Below are positions 30,236-43,600 of a DNA stretch of 64,000 nucleotides, piece after piece. Below the pieces are notes generated by a model. The model worked only from the letters and a program-made list of their open reading frames with translations. It did not search any database and was not told the DNA's origin. The stretch is from Hermatobates lingyangjiaoensis (lineage: Eukaryota > Arthropoda > Insecta > Hemiptera > Hermatobatidae). A program made the translations under genes and the position numbers. Positions within the stretch are counted from its first letter, which is position 1, and every line of letters begins with the position of its first letter. The DNA lies in assembly GCA_026182355.1 (NCBI GenBank), contig JAPFBL010000370.1, positions 62,001-126,000 on the forward strand, written 5' to 3'.

Positions 30236-32704
30236 AATACCAGTTTTATTATCTGTAAGTACTATGTGTTGATCTGCTAATAGATTCGTAGAATCAATTA
30301 TCAATCAAGGTAATAAGAATACAATATAAAATATTAAACCGTATATTATTTTCAGGTACACCGTTGGCTTTAATTTCACAGTGAAATGAAACAGCTACAA
30401 ACATAAATACTTACATGTAATTATTCAAAATTCTATTGTTTTTGATTTCTTTCTTAATTAACAAATGTGTCTTATTTGTTTTAAAAGAATAGTAATTCAG
30501 AGATTATATATTTCATCGTATAACTAATTTAGCATTTATTACAGGAAATAACTGACAATAGATTTAAATCCTGATATTTATAAAAATTAAAGGGAGAAAA
30601 ACAAGGACTTTTCTCAGAAGTTCCTTAATTTATAATCCCAAATATTTCTTTATACATAAATTTAAATGTAGTAGGTAAACATTCGTTCAAATCTGTCCTA
30701 TTTTAGAAAACTCCATAAAAACCTCGAAACAAACCTACTTTATAATAAATTTTGTCATCTTAAACATTTTTTTCATTCATGATTAATTTCTTTTAATATA
30801 TCCATCATGTAATTATCATATATTTTTAAATCATACAAATTGCATTTCCAATGACACTATTGTAATATTTTACTTCTGAAATTGATTTCATATATTTTTT
30901 CCTCAATTTATAAAAAAAAAAGAAACATTGTAATAACTGGACATTTGCAAAAATGTAGTATAATTTTTTTTTTGATGGTCCCATTTAACAAGGGTTTACA
31001 AAAAAAGTATTAATTTTACCTTTCCTGGCATTTATCAATAGTATTAAATACAAACAAAGTATTTTCGGGTGCAAAATGGTATCTAATAATATAATATTTA
31101 TCACCTGTATTACGATACAATTATTATTGCGCGTAGGATAATTCAATATTAATCTCCAGTCGTATACGTACATTGATAAAAAAAAAAGCATAATTAAATT
31201 AAAGTTTTCAAATGAGTGACAAACTTGATTTAAACATAAAATGTAACAATGCAATATATATATTCAAAATATAATTTGAGATTATATTTTTTAAAACTAC
31301 TGAATTTTTACTACTTTTAAGTTTTGTTTTAACGTGGCTTTAAGTAGGATATAAACAATAGACTTTATATTATTGGAACAGAAAAAAATAAAAAAAAGAA
31401 AAGAAAAAATGCTAAATGATATACCCTTCATTAAAAGTCATGTTACTTTTTGTTAACAATAAGTATACAGCAATGTTTAGGACAATACTTATAATAAGAC
31501 ATAGGCAAATATACAGCTGCGTTAGGTTTGCGATATTGCAAATTAAATAAAACAAAAAGAAAAAAAAGACAGTATACAATCATATTGGTCCCTTTTATAC
31601 TAAGATGATATTTATATACATGGATAAAAGGAATTGTTATTATCTAAATAGGTCATTTTTATGTGCTTTTATAACAGTTTTGAAAAGGTTAAAATTACTA
31701 TACTTTTATATAAAAAAATATAGCACCATATACACATAGTAGTGAAAAGTGTATGAGACGAATATAAAACTCATAATACATTATTTTATTAAAAATAAAA
31801 TCATCTTTCATTTGAGTAGAAAGTAGTGAAATATTAATTCTGAGTTTGTCAGGTTATTTTAATCAAAATAGTCGTTTTTGTAGATTTGCTGAATGAAAAA
31901 AAAAATAAGAGATGGTTCTATTGTAAAGAAAAATGGTCATTGAAATAGTTAGAATTAAAAAAAAAAAACGGAATGTTTTAACAATTTCATGGTCATTTCC
32001 TGCATTTATATTAGTTATTAACAACAGAAAAGAATGTGGTATTTATCAAAAACCAGGCTTGGATTTATTAGATTACCCATTCAACTGATGATAACTAGTC
32101 AATATTACGATAGATTTTTAAGAAAGTAGGATCTGTTGGTACATCTAGTAAAATATATCAGTATTTTTTATAAGGATACTTGTAAAAAATGATTACAAGT
32201 TATCAACTTATCAAAAATGATAAGTTAGTCACTTATCATTTTAACATTTCAATTGTTCTATCTTTTTGATTGAAAAAAATTATTTTTTTTTCCGAGAATA
32301 CAAGGTCAGTCTGTACAGTGGTATGACCTGAGAAGAATATGTTTATTCTGACCTTTCTGTCAGTAGTTTCCTATTATGTATATCCTAGAAATCCTCAAAA
32401 ATAGAACAATTTATTTCTTCTATTAATGGTTGTAGTGTTACAATTCAATTTTTGATAATTATATATTAAATTTATTTTGTTCAAAACAGTTTGCTTACAA
32501 TGAATCTAAATCAATTTATTTTAGCATAAATATAGTTTTTTTTTTTTGGATAATAACAAGAACTTTTGTTTTTGGAACAAAGTTCCAAATCATGGTAATT
32601 TGATAGATATTTCTATAGCAATTTTTTTTAAACAAAAATGTTTCCACCTAAAACACAAAATACTTCTATGTGTTATGCGTTTATCAACTAGTTTTCTCAG
32701 TTTC
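30236..32704. other. No recognisable feature
   Basis: Long AT-rich stretch without matches to other repeats and without coding signal on either strand. Confidence 0.4.
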
Positions 32705-33030
32705 TAAGGTAGTGCAATCAGTTATTATGTGGTATTTACTCATTGTAGGGTAAAAAGCTAATGAAATAGTCTCCACATATAGAAATTTAATAGTATAAAC
32801 AAGGCGTTTCAAAAACGTGGTGTCCTTCTTCAGGCATTAACAAAAAAAAATACAATGTCATTAGAGAGTTATCTATAGTAGAAAGTACCACTTTATTTTG
32901 TACCATTTATTTTATACTATGGATAACTCTGTGATAACATTGTATTTTTTTTTTGTTAATGCCTGATGAACACTATGTTTTGAAACGAGTTGTTTATACT
33001 ATTACATTAGCTTTTTACGCTACAATTAAT
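32705..33030. repeat. Foldback family A2 element
   Basis: The left end (gtgcaatcagttattatgtg, gtctccacatatagaaattt) and inverted right arm (gttaatgcctgatgaacact) enclose inverted agagttatc/gataactct. The minus-strand core in the left arm is CTGAAGA, GGACAC...GTTTTT, GAAACGCC, degraded. Confidence 0.75.
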
Positions 33031-33354
33031 CGAAACTAGATTAATTTTTGCTGAGTTTAAGGCCCGAAAGAACAATATAAGCTCCCAAAGTTGTTGTGTA
33101 TTTACAGAGTTCTTCCACATAGAGGAGTTTTCCTCCACAGAGTTCTATGTTGATGTTTTCTAATCTATCACTATTTTAGGGGACCTTTTTTCAACGTGAG
33201 TTTTACTCACATAAGTTACATACAATCTTAAGTCTTCTTTAAAAAGTATTGCAAATATTTCGGATATGTGTTTAGTTGAAATTAAACAAATATGTAAAAC
33301 ACTCAAAAAACAGTTGGCTTTTTAGAACACATACAGCAAATATGATAAACGATA

Positions 33355-33472
33355 TTAACAATTTAGTGATAATGGGAAAACTTTTTGAGCGTTCAATGGT
33401 ATTGCGGTTTGCTCTACAGAAGTAGAAACGTCAATTGCTACGGCCTCCGGACTGCCATTTAACTCTCGATTC
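33355..33472 (-). other. Possible terminal coding exon of unknown gene
   Basis: On the minus strand a long pyrimidine tract ends in ag at 33,473, followed by an open frame of 38 codons (NRELNGSPEAVAIDV...) to a TAA at 33,355. It is GC-richer than its flanks. No family recognised and no upstream exon identified. Confidence 0.2.
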
Positions 33473-33764
33473 CTTAAAAAAAAAAGTTACACAAGGCCAG
33501 TTTCCTTGCTCTAAGAGAAGCCTTCTATTCTTGTTCTAAGAACCTTGTAGTAATTATTTAATTCAACAAAAAACATAAACACCTGTATCATGTAGTAAGT
33601 AACTAATTACTATTAACTTCAGAAATAAAATTATCGATAATAATGACAATCATAAAAGTTATTCTGAAACTCAAAGTGACTTATGAAACATATATTGAGT
33701 AGCAATACATATATGACATTTAAAAGTATTAATACATAATTATACATTTTTTTTATGTATCTAT

Positions 33765-33890
33765 AAGGCATTATTAAAATTGATTTTAAGAATTTTATTT
33801 TTAACAGGTAACAATATTTTTAAAATACGCCCACAAATGCTTGTAGGCATTATTGTATTGAGAGTATATTCACAACCAAGTTCTTAGTGA
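33765..33890. repeat. Fragment related to the hAT at 34.9 kb
   Basis: aggtaacaatatttttaaaa through agtatattcacaaccaag matches 34,925-35,035 inside the hAT element. No ends are present. Confidence 0.6.
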
Positions 33891-34879
33891 AAGACCACAA
33901 ACTGGAACAACACTGATTATGGTGTAAAAAAACATGTATTGAAAAAGAACATCAAACTATAAACGCCTTCTATTCTTCAACTTCATATTTTCAAGGTATG
34001 GATAATAAGTTATTTATTTCTAGTTTTATTCTTTACTCAGTCATTCATATATTTATACTTTCAAGATTAAATTCAAATTACGTAAACAATTATTTTTACA
34101 AATACATTTTGTTTGAATGCAAATGAAATATTTATGACCAGAAATAAATTTCATCAAGTAAACAATTATTTCTACAAATATATTTTTTTTTTGTTTAAAA
34201 GCCAATAAAATATATATTATCTCTTTGAATTAATAAAATAGATTGGGTATGAATATGAATGAAAACTTTTTAAATATTTGATTACTGTTTTTTTCCATTT
34301 TAAAAATGTTTCTTTTATAATAAGCAATAGGGAAGTGTGAAGAAATGATAATTTAGTTAATAGTTGATATTATTAGTGAACGTATAGTTTAACATGAAGA
34401 ATTAATAGAAGGAATTCTTTTTTTTTTCTATGTATGATACATACTTTTAAAAGCTTCAACAGATCATTTACATTGTTAATGATTTGTTAAAGAAATTTCG
34501 AAATTAAAGATCTCTATGTTTTTGATTTTCTTCTCTTGGAAATATTATCTTGAAAGAATGAAATGATTAACAAGATAATAAAATCTGATGGAAATGGTAT
34601 TGATGGAATTGAAATAACGTCGTAAAAAAAACAACGTAAACATATCATTAAGACTGAGAATTATGTGCCTAGACCGTGTTTTATTTAAATTGATAAAAAA
34701 TCGAACTAGAAGCTTTTATTTAAGGATTATAAAAGTTTTTAGTAGAAACTTGAATAAAAGTTTATCAGTATAAAAGTTCTGATTACTAGAAGTATGATAC
34801 ACAATATTTAAAATCTTAAGAAATCTTTTGACTTATATTTATTTATTTTTTGACACTTATTGAAAATAAGTGTCTATAG

Positions 34880-35515
34880 CAGTATTTCTCAAACTTTTTT
34901 AAGTATTGCCTCCCTTAAGACACCAATAAAATTGATTGTAGGAATTTTATTTTTAAGAGGTAACAATATTTTTAGAATACAACCACTATTGCTTGAAGGC
35001 ATTATTGTATAGAGAGTATATTCACAACCAAGTTGTGAATTTGCCACCGCCCCCTAAAGAATTTAATTGTATAATATACAATATTTTTTAAATTGCAAAA
35101 TGTATTACATATAAAGAAGCTTAATGTGCAGAAAAATGTTAGATACTCTCAAACATTGTTTAAATTCATTTTTTTGACAAGAATTGAATTTACACAAATC
35201 TAGTTTACATCTGTTGACTGATGGAGCTTACTCGGTGATTACATCCAACAAGATGGAAAACAAGAACAGTTGCAGGTTTCCCCGTATGCCATAACAATGC
35301 TTGCAATGTGAGTCATCATAGTCATAGAACAAGTAGTAAATAGAATTTTTTCAACCTATTTATTACTTGAATAACTGTATATTCAACCTCTCTTGTATGT
35401 TCAACGCTCCCTTCGGTATATTCGAAACTCTCATAAAAGGCGGCATTTCCTACCGCCTCCTTGAACTTCTTTAAGGCCCCTAAGGGGGCAGTATGGACCA
35501 CTTTGAGAAACACTG
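34880..35515. mobile_element. hAT-type element with perfect 8-bp duplication
   Basis: Ends CAGTATTTCTCAAAC and TTTGAGAAACACTG. GTCTATAG flanks both sides (34,872-34,879 and 35,516-35,523). 636 bp. No intact transposase: the minus-strand frame near its right end (35,322-35,513) runs through the terminal repeat. Confidence 0.85.
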
Positions 35516-35767
35516 GTCTATAGTATCTATATGATGACTATGCAAAACCCACTATAATAATCAGAATTCAAATGAATCAAAATATAATTAAACTAACAGT
35601 CCATGAAGTTTTACAAAAACATTGTTGTTTTTTTTACTGAATTTAGAAAATGTTTAAACATTTTCAAATTAGTACTGTAATAATCTACAAAATTAAATAT
35701 TTTGTAAATTTTGGTAGCAGTCCTTTTTTTAAGACATACCTTATTAAAAATAACACCAAACTTGACT

Positions 35768-35882
35768 AATACCTGTTTCTTAACAAACTTCTCAATTTTC
35801 CTAAATAACTTCTTAATTTCTTGGTAAAACAACTATAAGTGTTATTTAGGAAAATTGAGAATTTTGTTAAGAAACAAGTTAT
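35768..35882. repeat. Short inverted repeat
   Basis: Arms of about 40 bp (tttcttaacaaacttctcaa and inverse) separated by about 30 bp. The centre repeats an AT-rich ttcttaattt stretch. Confidence 0.8.
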
Positions 35883-36002
35883 CCGGCCCAGAATTGAATT
35901 TGTAAATACATCTGTTGGCAATAAAAGATTTTCATAATTTTGGCTTCATAAAAATTAACAAAATAAATATTAAATTCCATTTTAGAGCTTCTTTATATTA
36001 TT

Positions 36003-36212
36003 AATATTAAAATCATAGTAATCCGTCTTACCTCGTACCCTGCTGCTGAAGTTCTTAGACCGGTTTCGGGCGTCACCCATCTTCAACAAGAACTGATCAA
36101 CTAGTTTTAGTTAATCAGTTCTTGTTGAAGATGGGTGACGCCCGAAACCGGTCTAAGAACTTCAGCAGCAGGGTACGAGGTAAGACGGATTACTATGATT
36201 TTAGTATTAATG
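36003..36212. repeat. Near-perfect 98-bp-arm palindrome
   Basis: Left arm 36,003-36,099 and right arm about 36,115-36,212 are essentially identical inverted copies around ctagttttagtta. The right arm contains TGAAGA, stem GGG/CCC (gggtgacgccc), GAAACCGG, the shared foldback core. Unlike most others it lacks (TA)n flanks. Confidence 0.9.
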
Positions 36213-38260
36213 ATACTAACCTCTGTGGTAATGACAAAATGCATGAATTCTTTATATTAGTTTTGAATTATCTGAACTAGGCTGTAAAACTTTAAACAGA
36301 ATTAGTTTTTAATTTCAAGTTGATAGAAACAAAATTATGGGATTGTTTTTTGTTTCTAATTTTTGATTATTAAATCTTACATCTATTGTTTAAAAAGTAT
36401 AGTTTAACCTTTTCAAAAAACAAGAAAAACAAATGATTTTCTTTTAAATAAAGCACACAGTAACAAAAATAAAACTAACAAAAGCATCAACATCACATAA
36501 TATTTTTTTATGTAAACTATATAAACTTAACATAAATGAATAGAACATATAAAATAATTATTGGTAACAATACCTAAAATATTATCTAAAATACAGAATC
36601 AAAATATATACAAAAGAAATTTAACAGAGAGCACAAAATGAATGTTGTCTCAAAGAGAAAGACACTAGCATTCTTCAAGCTACTGAAAGACATGGGCTAA
36701 TAAGAACTAGAGAATACAAATTTACAAACTTTACCTTACATTTGATTTAGAAGATGGCACCACTGTTTCAGCTTGATATAATTTCTTGGTAATTATAATT
36801 AATATTAATTAAAATTACAAAGAGCTACAGAATTATTTATTAAAATAAAAAATCAAGGAAAATTAAAAAAAAAAACACTTAAGCATAAAGTAACTTAATT
36901 TGGTTCGTTAAGTATTTAGTTGCTAATTAAAAAAAAAAAAAAATTTCTTTACATGAGATATTTGTTGTTAGAATTAAGAAATTTAAGTGATTAAATTGCC
37001 CTAAAATTTTTTTCATAAAGAAAACAAAGGAAATTTGTAAGAAAAATAGTTTTTTTGGATACTATGAGACTATCATTTTTCCCCTGTATTATTTATAAAT
37101 TTAAGAACACAGATTCAAAATAATTTTAATTCTAGATGTTAAACATGGAACTATTTATTTTAACATTATGTACTTTCGTTATGTAATATATTATTCAATG
37201 AATGATGAATTTAATATCAGAGTTTTTTTTTTTATTTATAGTAAAGTAGTATGGAAAGTCATTGATGTAAAATATTTGTTCATATTTTTCATAAAAACTT
37301 ATATTAAAATAGATAAAATGAGAGATATTCAAATCTAAGTAATATCCATACCAAAAATAAAATTGCACAACCAAAAAATAAATTTCCAACAAAGATATTT
37401 GCTAATGAAGGATTAAAATTGAGAACAATTTTGGATAATTAAATATTACTATAAAAAAAAATAAACAATTTAAACTTTATTTGGAATTGAAAATTCTACA
37501 AAATTAGAAAAGAAAGACAATAAATTCCAAATTTCACTGATTGTTCAACGAACTGGCTTTTTCTTTATTTCAACATGATTAAAAATTGTTTTATTTTGAG
37601 CAATTTAGATACCTTTTACATGGAAAAGTTTTTCTTTTCATGTTAGGAAATAATAGAAGTTAAATTCATTAAGTAATATTAAATTGACTGATTGCATCAC
37701 AAGATGAATGAAATTTGATGAGTTGCAGATTATCACAACCACATCTCTTTCTTTTGATTGTATTTTCACAAACGACATTTAACTTGACTAATTATTGTGA
37801 TATCACAAAAAGTAAGTAATTTAGTTCAATTAAAACCAAAGTGGAACACATCTGTGTTTTTTTTTTGATTTTATAAGTTAAGTAATTTTTTTTAAATTGA
37901 AATTTCCGTTTAATCCTGTAGGCAATACAAAGGGCAGGGATACATTTGAGATTTGCTTTGTGAAAACAAAATTACCATTAAGAATATGTCATTTCTGTGA
38001 GAAACAAATCCAAGTAAACAACATATATATAATTTTTTAAAAATATTTTCTATTGTTTTACTTAAACTATTTAACTCTCTTATTTTGTTTAAATTAAAAT
38101 AAGTTCATTAACTGGTAGGAAGCCTCTAATAATAGTGGTTTGGACATTGAGAGAATAATTGTTATTGTCTTAATAATAAGGTTATTAAAATAATATATAT
38201 ATATACACATTCACAACCCTTATGAAAGGAGTTTGTTATTTAATGATAATATCAGTAAAT
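36213..38260. other. No recognisable coding feature
   Basis: AT-rich, unique-looking sequence downstream of ATF3. It could include ATF3 3' untranslated sequence displaced by the hAT insertion, but I see no marker that decides this. Confidence 0.3.
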
Positions 38261-38617
38261 GTTTTCAGCAGTGGTGTAGCAAGAGAGTGGGGGGGAGGGG
38301 AGGGGAGGTATTTTGAAGGGATAAAAATTAATAGAAAAAAATTAAAATAATAAAAAAATTTGGAATTTCATAACAACTTAAATGAGTTTTCATGTTTTAT
38401 GTGTGTAATACTGTTTTCACGAAAGACTTTTCAACAGTAATATATGCAAATTAAAATTGAATTTATTTTAAATTTTTTCAAAAGTAGTTTTATAAAGGGG
38501 TTGAAAAGTTTATTATATTTGTTTTGCGTAACCAGTTATTATAATTATCATTTTTTTTGAGATTTCAATTATACATTTTTGTTTAAAAAACTTTGGTTTT
38601 ACTTTGATGGCTACTGT

Positions 38618-39014
38618 ATATATATATATAAATATTGATAAAAGTATCGACCGTGGAATAGAAACAAAACTAAAATTTATCGGGACTCGGTCAGTTCTTC
38701 AGGTTCAAATTAAACTCTCATTGCCAACGTTTCGGTTTTTATTTAAAACCTTTTTCATAGGCAGAAGTATAAATTTTGAAACAGAAATACTAAGTATTAC
38801 ATTACAAATTATTTTACGAAGAAAATGAGTCTGTGGATTTTCTTTGTAAAATAATTTGTAATGTAATACTTAGTTTTTCTGTTTCAAAATTTATACTACT
38901 GCCTATAAAAAAGGTTTTAAATAAAAACCGAAACGTTGGCAATGAGAGTTTAATTTGAACCTGAAGAACTGACTGAATCCCGATAAATTTTAGTTATATA
39001 TATATATATATATA
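38618..39014. repeat. Foldback family G element between TA tracts
   Basis: Arms of about 155 bp, from taaaatttatcgggactc inward to acagaaatactaagtatt, with (TA)n at both outer ends. The right-arm core is stem GGTTTT...AAAACC then GAAACGTTGG. Related to the element at 58.8-59.1 kb (same aaacgttggcaa and gagagtttaattt). Confidence 0.85.
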
Positions 39015-39019
39015 TGGAC

Positions 39020-39430
39020 TAGTAAATTGAATAAAGGTCCACACGGACTATAAAACATTAAATTAAACAAAACATGACATAGAAAAAAGATAAAATGCAC
39101 ACTTACTAAATTCAATATTTAGAATTATTGTTCGTCATCAGGAGAAGACTAGAAGAGAAGTGAAGTAAGAGAGATCTCCCCAAGTCGAAGGAAGGAACGC
39201 GAGTGAAGCTCTAACTGATGCTTCACTCGCGTTCTTTCCTTCGACATTGGGAGATCTCTCTCACTTCATCTTCTCCTGATGACGAACAACAGTTCGAAAT
39301 ATTGAATTTAGTAAGTGTGCATTTTATCTTTTTTCTGTGACATGTTTTTTTGATCTAAAATCAAATTTTCAAACAACAGTTCGATATATTGAATTTAGTA
39401 AGTGTACATTTTTATCTTTTTTCTGTATCA
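39020..39430. repeat. Foldback family E element plus an extra arm
   Basis: Arms run from gcacacttactaaattcaat to gaaggaacgcgagtgaagc, inverted around ctctaactg. The core at 39,276 is CTGATGA, GAAC/GTTC, GAAATATTG. A third partial arm follows at 39,378-39,430. Left terminal box aggtccacacggac. Confidence 0.8.
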
Positions 39431-39777
39431 TATTTTGTGTAATCATGTAATTTTGTGTTTTTAAAGTTGTATATGAGAACTGTACTAAGATGGAAGTTTG
39501 TAACTAATAACAATGGTCTAAAATTAGATAATTGATTGAAATTTCATAAAAAAAACAAATATTTTGAGGATTTTGTGGAATTTTGAAGATTGCGGTTTTT
39601 TGAAGGGGGGGCTGATCTTAAGATCAGCTAGGGTGGCAGAAATAGTTGCTACGACACTGGTTTTCATCAGTTGATAAGGAGATGGAAAGTTTTTTTTTTT
39701 TTGATAGGGTTTGGATTATGGTAAATTGCTTTTTGATAGGGGGAATGTGACGAATGAAGAAGGAAATAGAAAATATG

Positions 39778-40242
39778 CTAGGAGTGAGTGACTGTGCTAA
39801 GAGGAAAAATAGGGATGTAAGCAGAATCAGGGTCCTCGTCAAAAGAGTGACAGGTATTTGGAATTGTTGGGCTGTCTAGTTCAAACTCAGAGCTGGACGC
39901 GGAAAGACTTGACGGAGTCGGGTAGTGCGGTGTTGCTGGACGTTGATAAGGACTTGGATAGTGGTAGCCTTGACCTCCTCCGTATTGGTCATACCTTTGA
40001 TAGTTGACCTGTTGTTCTTCTCGTTTATAAGAGATTGTTGTCTCACAGCTGACTTCTACCTTGCCCTGGTAGGCTTGAGTTTGCATAGTATAGCTCTGGT
40101 CCTGGTAACTAGCTGTATACCCCGTTTTTGAACAACTCGGCCGGTGAATGGATAACATTTCCATAAGACGTCTTTTTTCATTTTCTAAATCTTGAATCTG
40201 AGATTTTAAATCCATGTTCTGAGTTTCAAGTAATTCAGATTC
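39778..40242 (-). CDS. ATF3: ATF3 coding exon 3 (zipper and C-terminus)
   Basis: The acceptor tttcttttccag lies just above 40,242. The exon encodes the zipper from ESELLETQNMDLKSQ through LSIHRPSC, then a low-complexity tail ending STVTHS and TAG. No AATAAA is seen in the 119 bp before the hAT element begins. Confidence 0.92.
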   Translation of the reverse strand, partial: ESELLETQNMDLKSQIQDLENEKRRLMEMLSIHRPSCSKTGYTASYQDQSYTMQTQAYQGKVEVSCETTISYKREEQQVNYQRYDQYGGGQGYHYPSPYQRPATPHYPTPSSLSASSSEFELDSPTIPNTCHSFDEDPDSAYIPIFPLSTVTHS

Positions 40243-40439
40243 CTGGAAAAGAAAAACAAGTAAATTTTTTATAAAAACTTCTTTTTGAGTAATTGTACAA
40301 TGTGTGATCAAAAATTAAGTAAGTAAAAGTAAGTACTAAAAATACAAAAGTAAGGTCACTTTTTGGATTTTTGAGCTCTATACTTCCTAATTTCAAATTT
40401 TGTTGTTTATTGTGTTGGTACACACTCACGATTATATGT

Positions 40440-40491
<52 letters not shown>

Positions 40492-40641
40492 TCGTTGGAA
40501 ATACGATCCAAAACGGACAAATATAGTTCAATATAGACAAAGAAACATAGAGAAATCAAAAGAACACACAGTCTCTAATTTTCGGTTTGAACCGTCTTCA
40601 GGTTTGAACCTAGATTTCTCTATGTTTCTTTGTCTATATTG

Positions 40642-40691
<50 letters not shown>

Positions 40692-43600
40692 TTTGAATTG
40701 AAATCAGACGGTCCAAGCGGACAAATAATTAAAGTTACAGCTACAGAACACAAAAAAAAGGACGAACACTCACGAATCGCGCCAGTCTACATCGGCCAGT
40801 GGACGCATTTACGTCTCCGTTCCTTCATTCTTTCTCCTTTTATTTTCTTTCTTTCTACTCTCCTGAAGACGGCAAGACGCCGAAATTATCGAGATTCGTG
40901 AGTGTTCGTCCTTTTTCTTGTGTTCTCTAGTTGTAACTTTAATTTTATATATACATAAAGATTTCACATAAACACGTGAAATAACAATCAATGATCAAAC
41001 CACAATAAGAAATGGGAAAACAAGACTAAGATCTTTCAACCGTAACAAGCGGTCTTCGTCAGAGTCAAAAACCAGTTGGGTTTACGGACAGCAAATCATA
41101 CGAGTGATCCAGACGGAAAATCTTACGATAGCCATGGGTGGCAAATCTTACGAGCGCACGGGGCGGCAAGAATATTTGCTACGCCACTGCTGCCGATAAA
41201 TGTATGTTCATTTCACGATAGTGATATTATATTTGCTATCATACAAATAATGCCGTTAAAATTGAGATAAATGAATACCATATTTTATATCTGTATAGGT
41301 ATAATAATTCAGAAAACCTATTGATGAACAAAGTTTACTTCAAGGACTCTATAGACAACTTCGTAGGTTCTTGGTTGGAGGAGTAGTCATAACTAACCTG
41401 GACCAAATTGTAGGTGCGTTCCCTCTTCTTCAGGCGACATTTGGTAGCTGCTATCTTGTTCCTCTCCCGTCTTCTTCTCCTTCTTTCCTCATCTTCAGGG
41501 GTTAACTAAACAAAAAAAGAATATCTGAATACTTGAACATTTAACAGATGTTGAGTACACCAAAATGAATGGTGTTGGATAGGTTTTCAGTGTTACAACA
41601 TCTTAAGAGGGTTGTAAAAAAAAAAATCTTGTTACCTCTTAACAGATACTTGAATAGAAAGATATTTGTTGGGTAGCGTTTTATTAAAAGTGTTTGTTTA
41701 GTTCATCAGATGGGTCAAATGACCTGGGTGGTTTATGGGTTTGGTGCTGACTTGAAAAGTCTCAGGTTTCCAACTCCAGCTGACTCTCGAGTTTTTTTTT
41801 TTAATGGGTCATTAGACAGATTTTATGAAAGTCGTTTTTTTTTTTTGGAAATACGTAAAGTCGACAGTTCAGAGCCTATACGTTGTTTAAAAGTTTCTAC
41901 AGGGCACAAAAACAAATACAGTTAAATATACGCAAATGTAGAACTCTCTTAGTAGAAACACCGTAACAAACTCAGTAGCGGAGACATTTTAAAAACGGAA
42001 AACATTTTAAAACAAAATTGTTATAAAGTTAAGGGAACATTATAAAAAATATATTGTTTTTTCTCATTTTCCATACGAATAAAGCATTTAATTTAAAATG
42101 CTTTTATTTTAAATAACTTTGAAAATAAAAGGTGCAACCATTAAAAACTATTTGCCATTTATCTCAGTGAGGTGTGAAATATCTAGTTGCTCGAATTATA
42201 TTTAAGTAAAGCAGTAATAAATTAACTTTTATAATTTAAATTGAAAACAATTTCTTTACGTATTTCTATACGAAAAAGTTTTTTATGACTAAAAATCGTC
42301 AATTAGGATTAGCATTTTTTTTCTTCTGTCTTGACTACTGTGTATGAGATTGATGAAGCGAAAGATAAAAATTTAAGAAATAAAGTTACATCGTATCTAT
42401 GAACCAGTGGCAATGTGCTTACCTCTGGACTGGTAGATCCAGAGTTCAATACCAACTCTGGCCAGTCATTTATTCATTTGGGTGATGGAAAAAATCAGAG
42501 CAAGGCGACCCTTGGAGAAGATGTTAAAGACGTTGGTCCCGAGCCTGTACGACGTCAGGTACTCGTTAAAGATCTCCTATTCTAAATACACTTTAGTTGG
42601 ACAAAACTTAATGATTGCCAATGTAGAATGCTCTTTGTTTGGTATCACAAATGGTCAATGTTTGGCCTATGTGAGACTACCACTGTAACCTAATCTACAT
42701 TACTTACATCCCACTCAAATTCATAGCAGTAAAGATAATTATTTCTAAAATAATGTTGCTTCGTTATGTTTTCTGATGTTTTATTCCATATTATATCTGT
42801 CTCAGAGGTCAGGTACGCTCTCCTGGTGCTTTCTGTTACAACCTTATCATAACCCGACGCGTTATCAAAATCAGATGGAAAATCTTGTACAAGACCTCCC
42901 TCAGTTGGACGAAAGTCTTTTCTCTATTTAAAGAAAAGAAAAATTCTTTGTCCCTGTCTTTCATTTTTTATCTTTGTATTTCATTCGACAGTGTTATCTT
43001 TCTTTCTTTGTCTTTATTTTTCATTCTGCAGTGTTGTCACTCATTCTTTGTCCCTGTCTTTCATTCTGCAGTGTTATCATCCTTTCTTTGTCTTTATTTT
43101 GCATTCTGCAGTGTTGTCATTCATTCTTTGTCCCTGTCTTTCATTTTATATCTTTGTCTTTCATTCCGCAGTGTTATCTTTCTTTCTTTGTCTTTATTTT
43201 TCATTCTGCAGTGTTGTCATTCATTCTTTGTCCCTGTCTTTCATTTTGTATCTTTGTCTTTCATTCTGCAGTGTTATCTTCGTTTCTTTGTCTTTATTTT
43301 GCATTCCGCAGTGTTGTTATTCATTATTTGTCCCTGTATTTCATTTTTTATCTTTGTCTTTCATTCTGCAGTGTTATCTTCCTTTGTTTGTCTTTATTTT
43401 GAATTCGGCAGTGTTGTTATTCATTCTTTGTCCCTGTATTTTATTTTTTATCTTTGTCTTTCATTCCGCAGTGTTATCTTGTATTCTTTGTCTTTGTCTA
43501 TCATTCCGCAGTGATGTCTTGTACTCTTTGTCTCTATCTTTTATTCCGTTGTGTTATATTTCATTTATTATCTCTTTCATTAATTCCACAGTGTTGTCTT

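Larger units (their letters stand above)
38269..39659. mobile_element. hAT-type element carrying two nested foldbacks
   Basis: Starts CAGTGGTGTAGCAA and ends TTGCTACGACACTG (inverted). Flanks GTTTTCAG (38,261-38,268) and GTTTTCAT (39,660-39,667) are an 8-bp duplication with one change. No transposase. Two foldbacks lie inside it. Confidence 0.7.

Noticed and set aside
35322..35513. 63-codon minus-strand ORF as a gene
   Set aside because: It lies inside the hAT element at 34.9-35.5 kb and reads through its terminal repeat.
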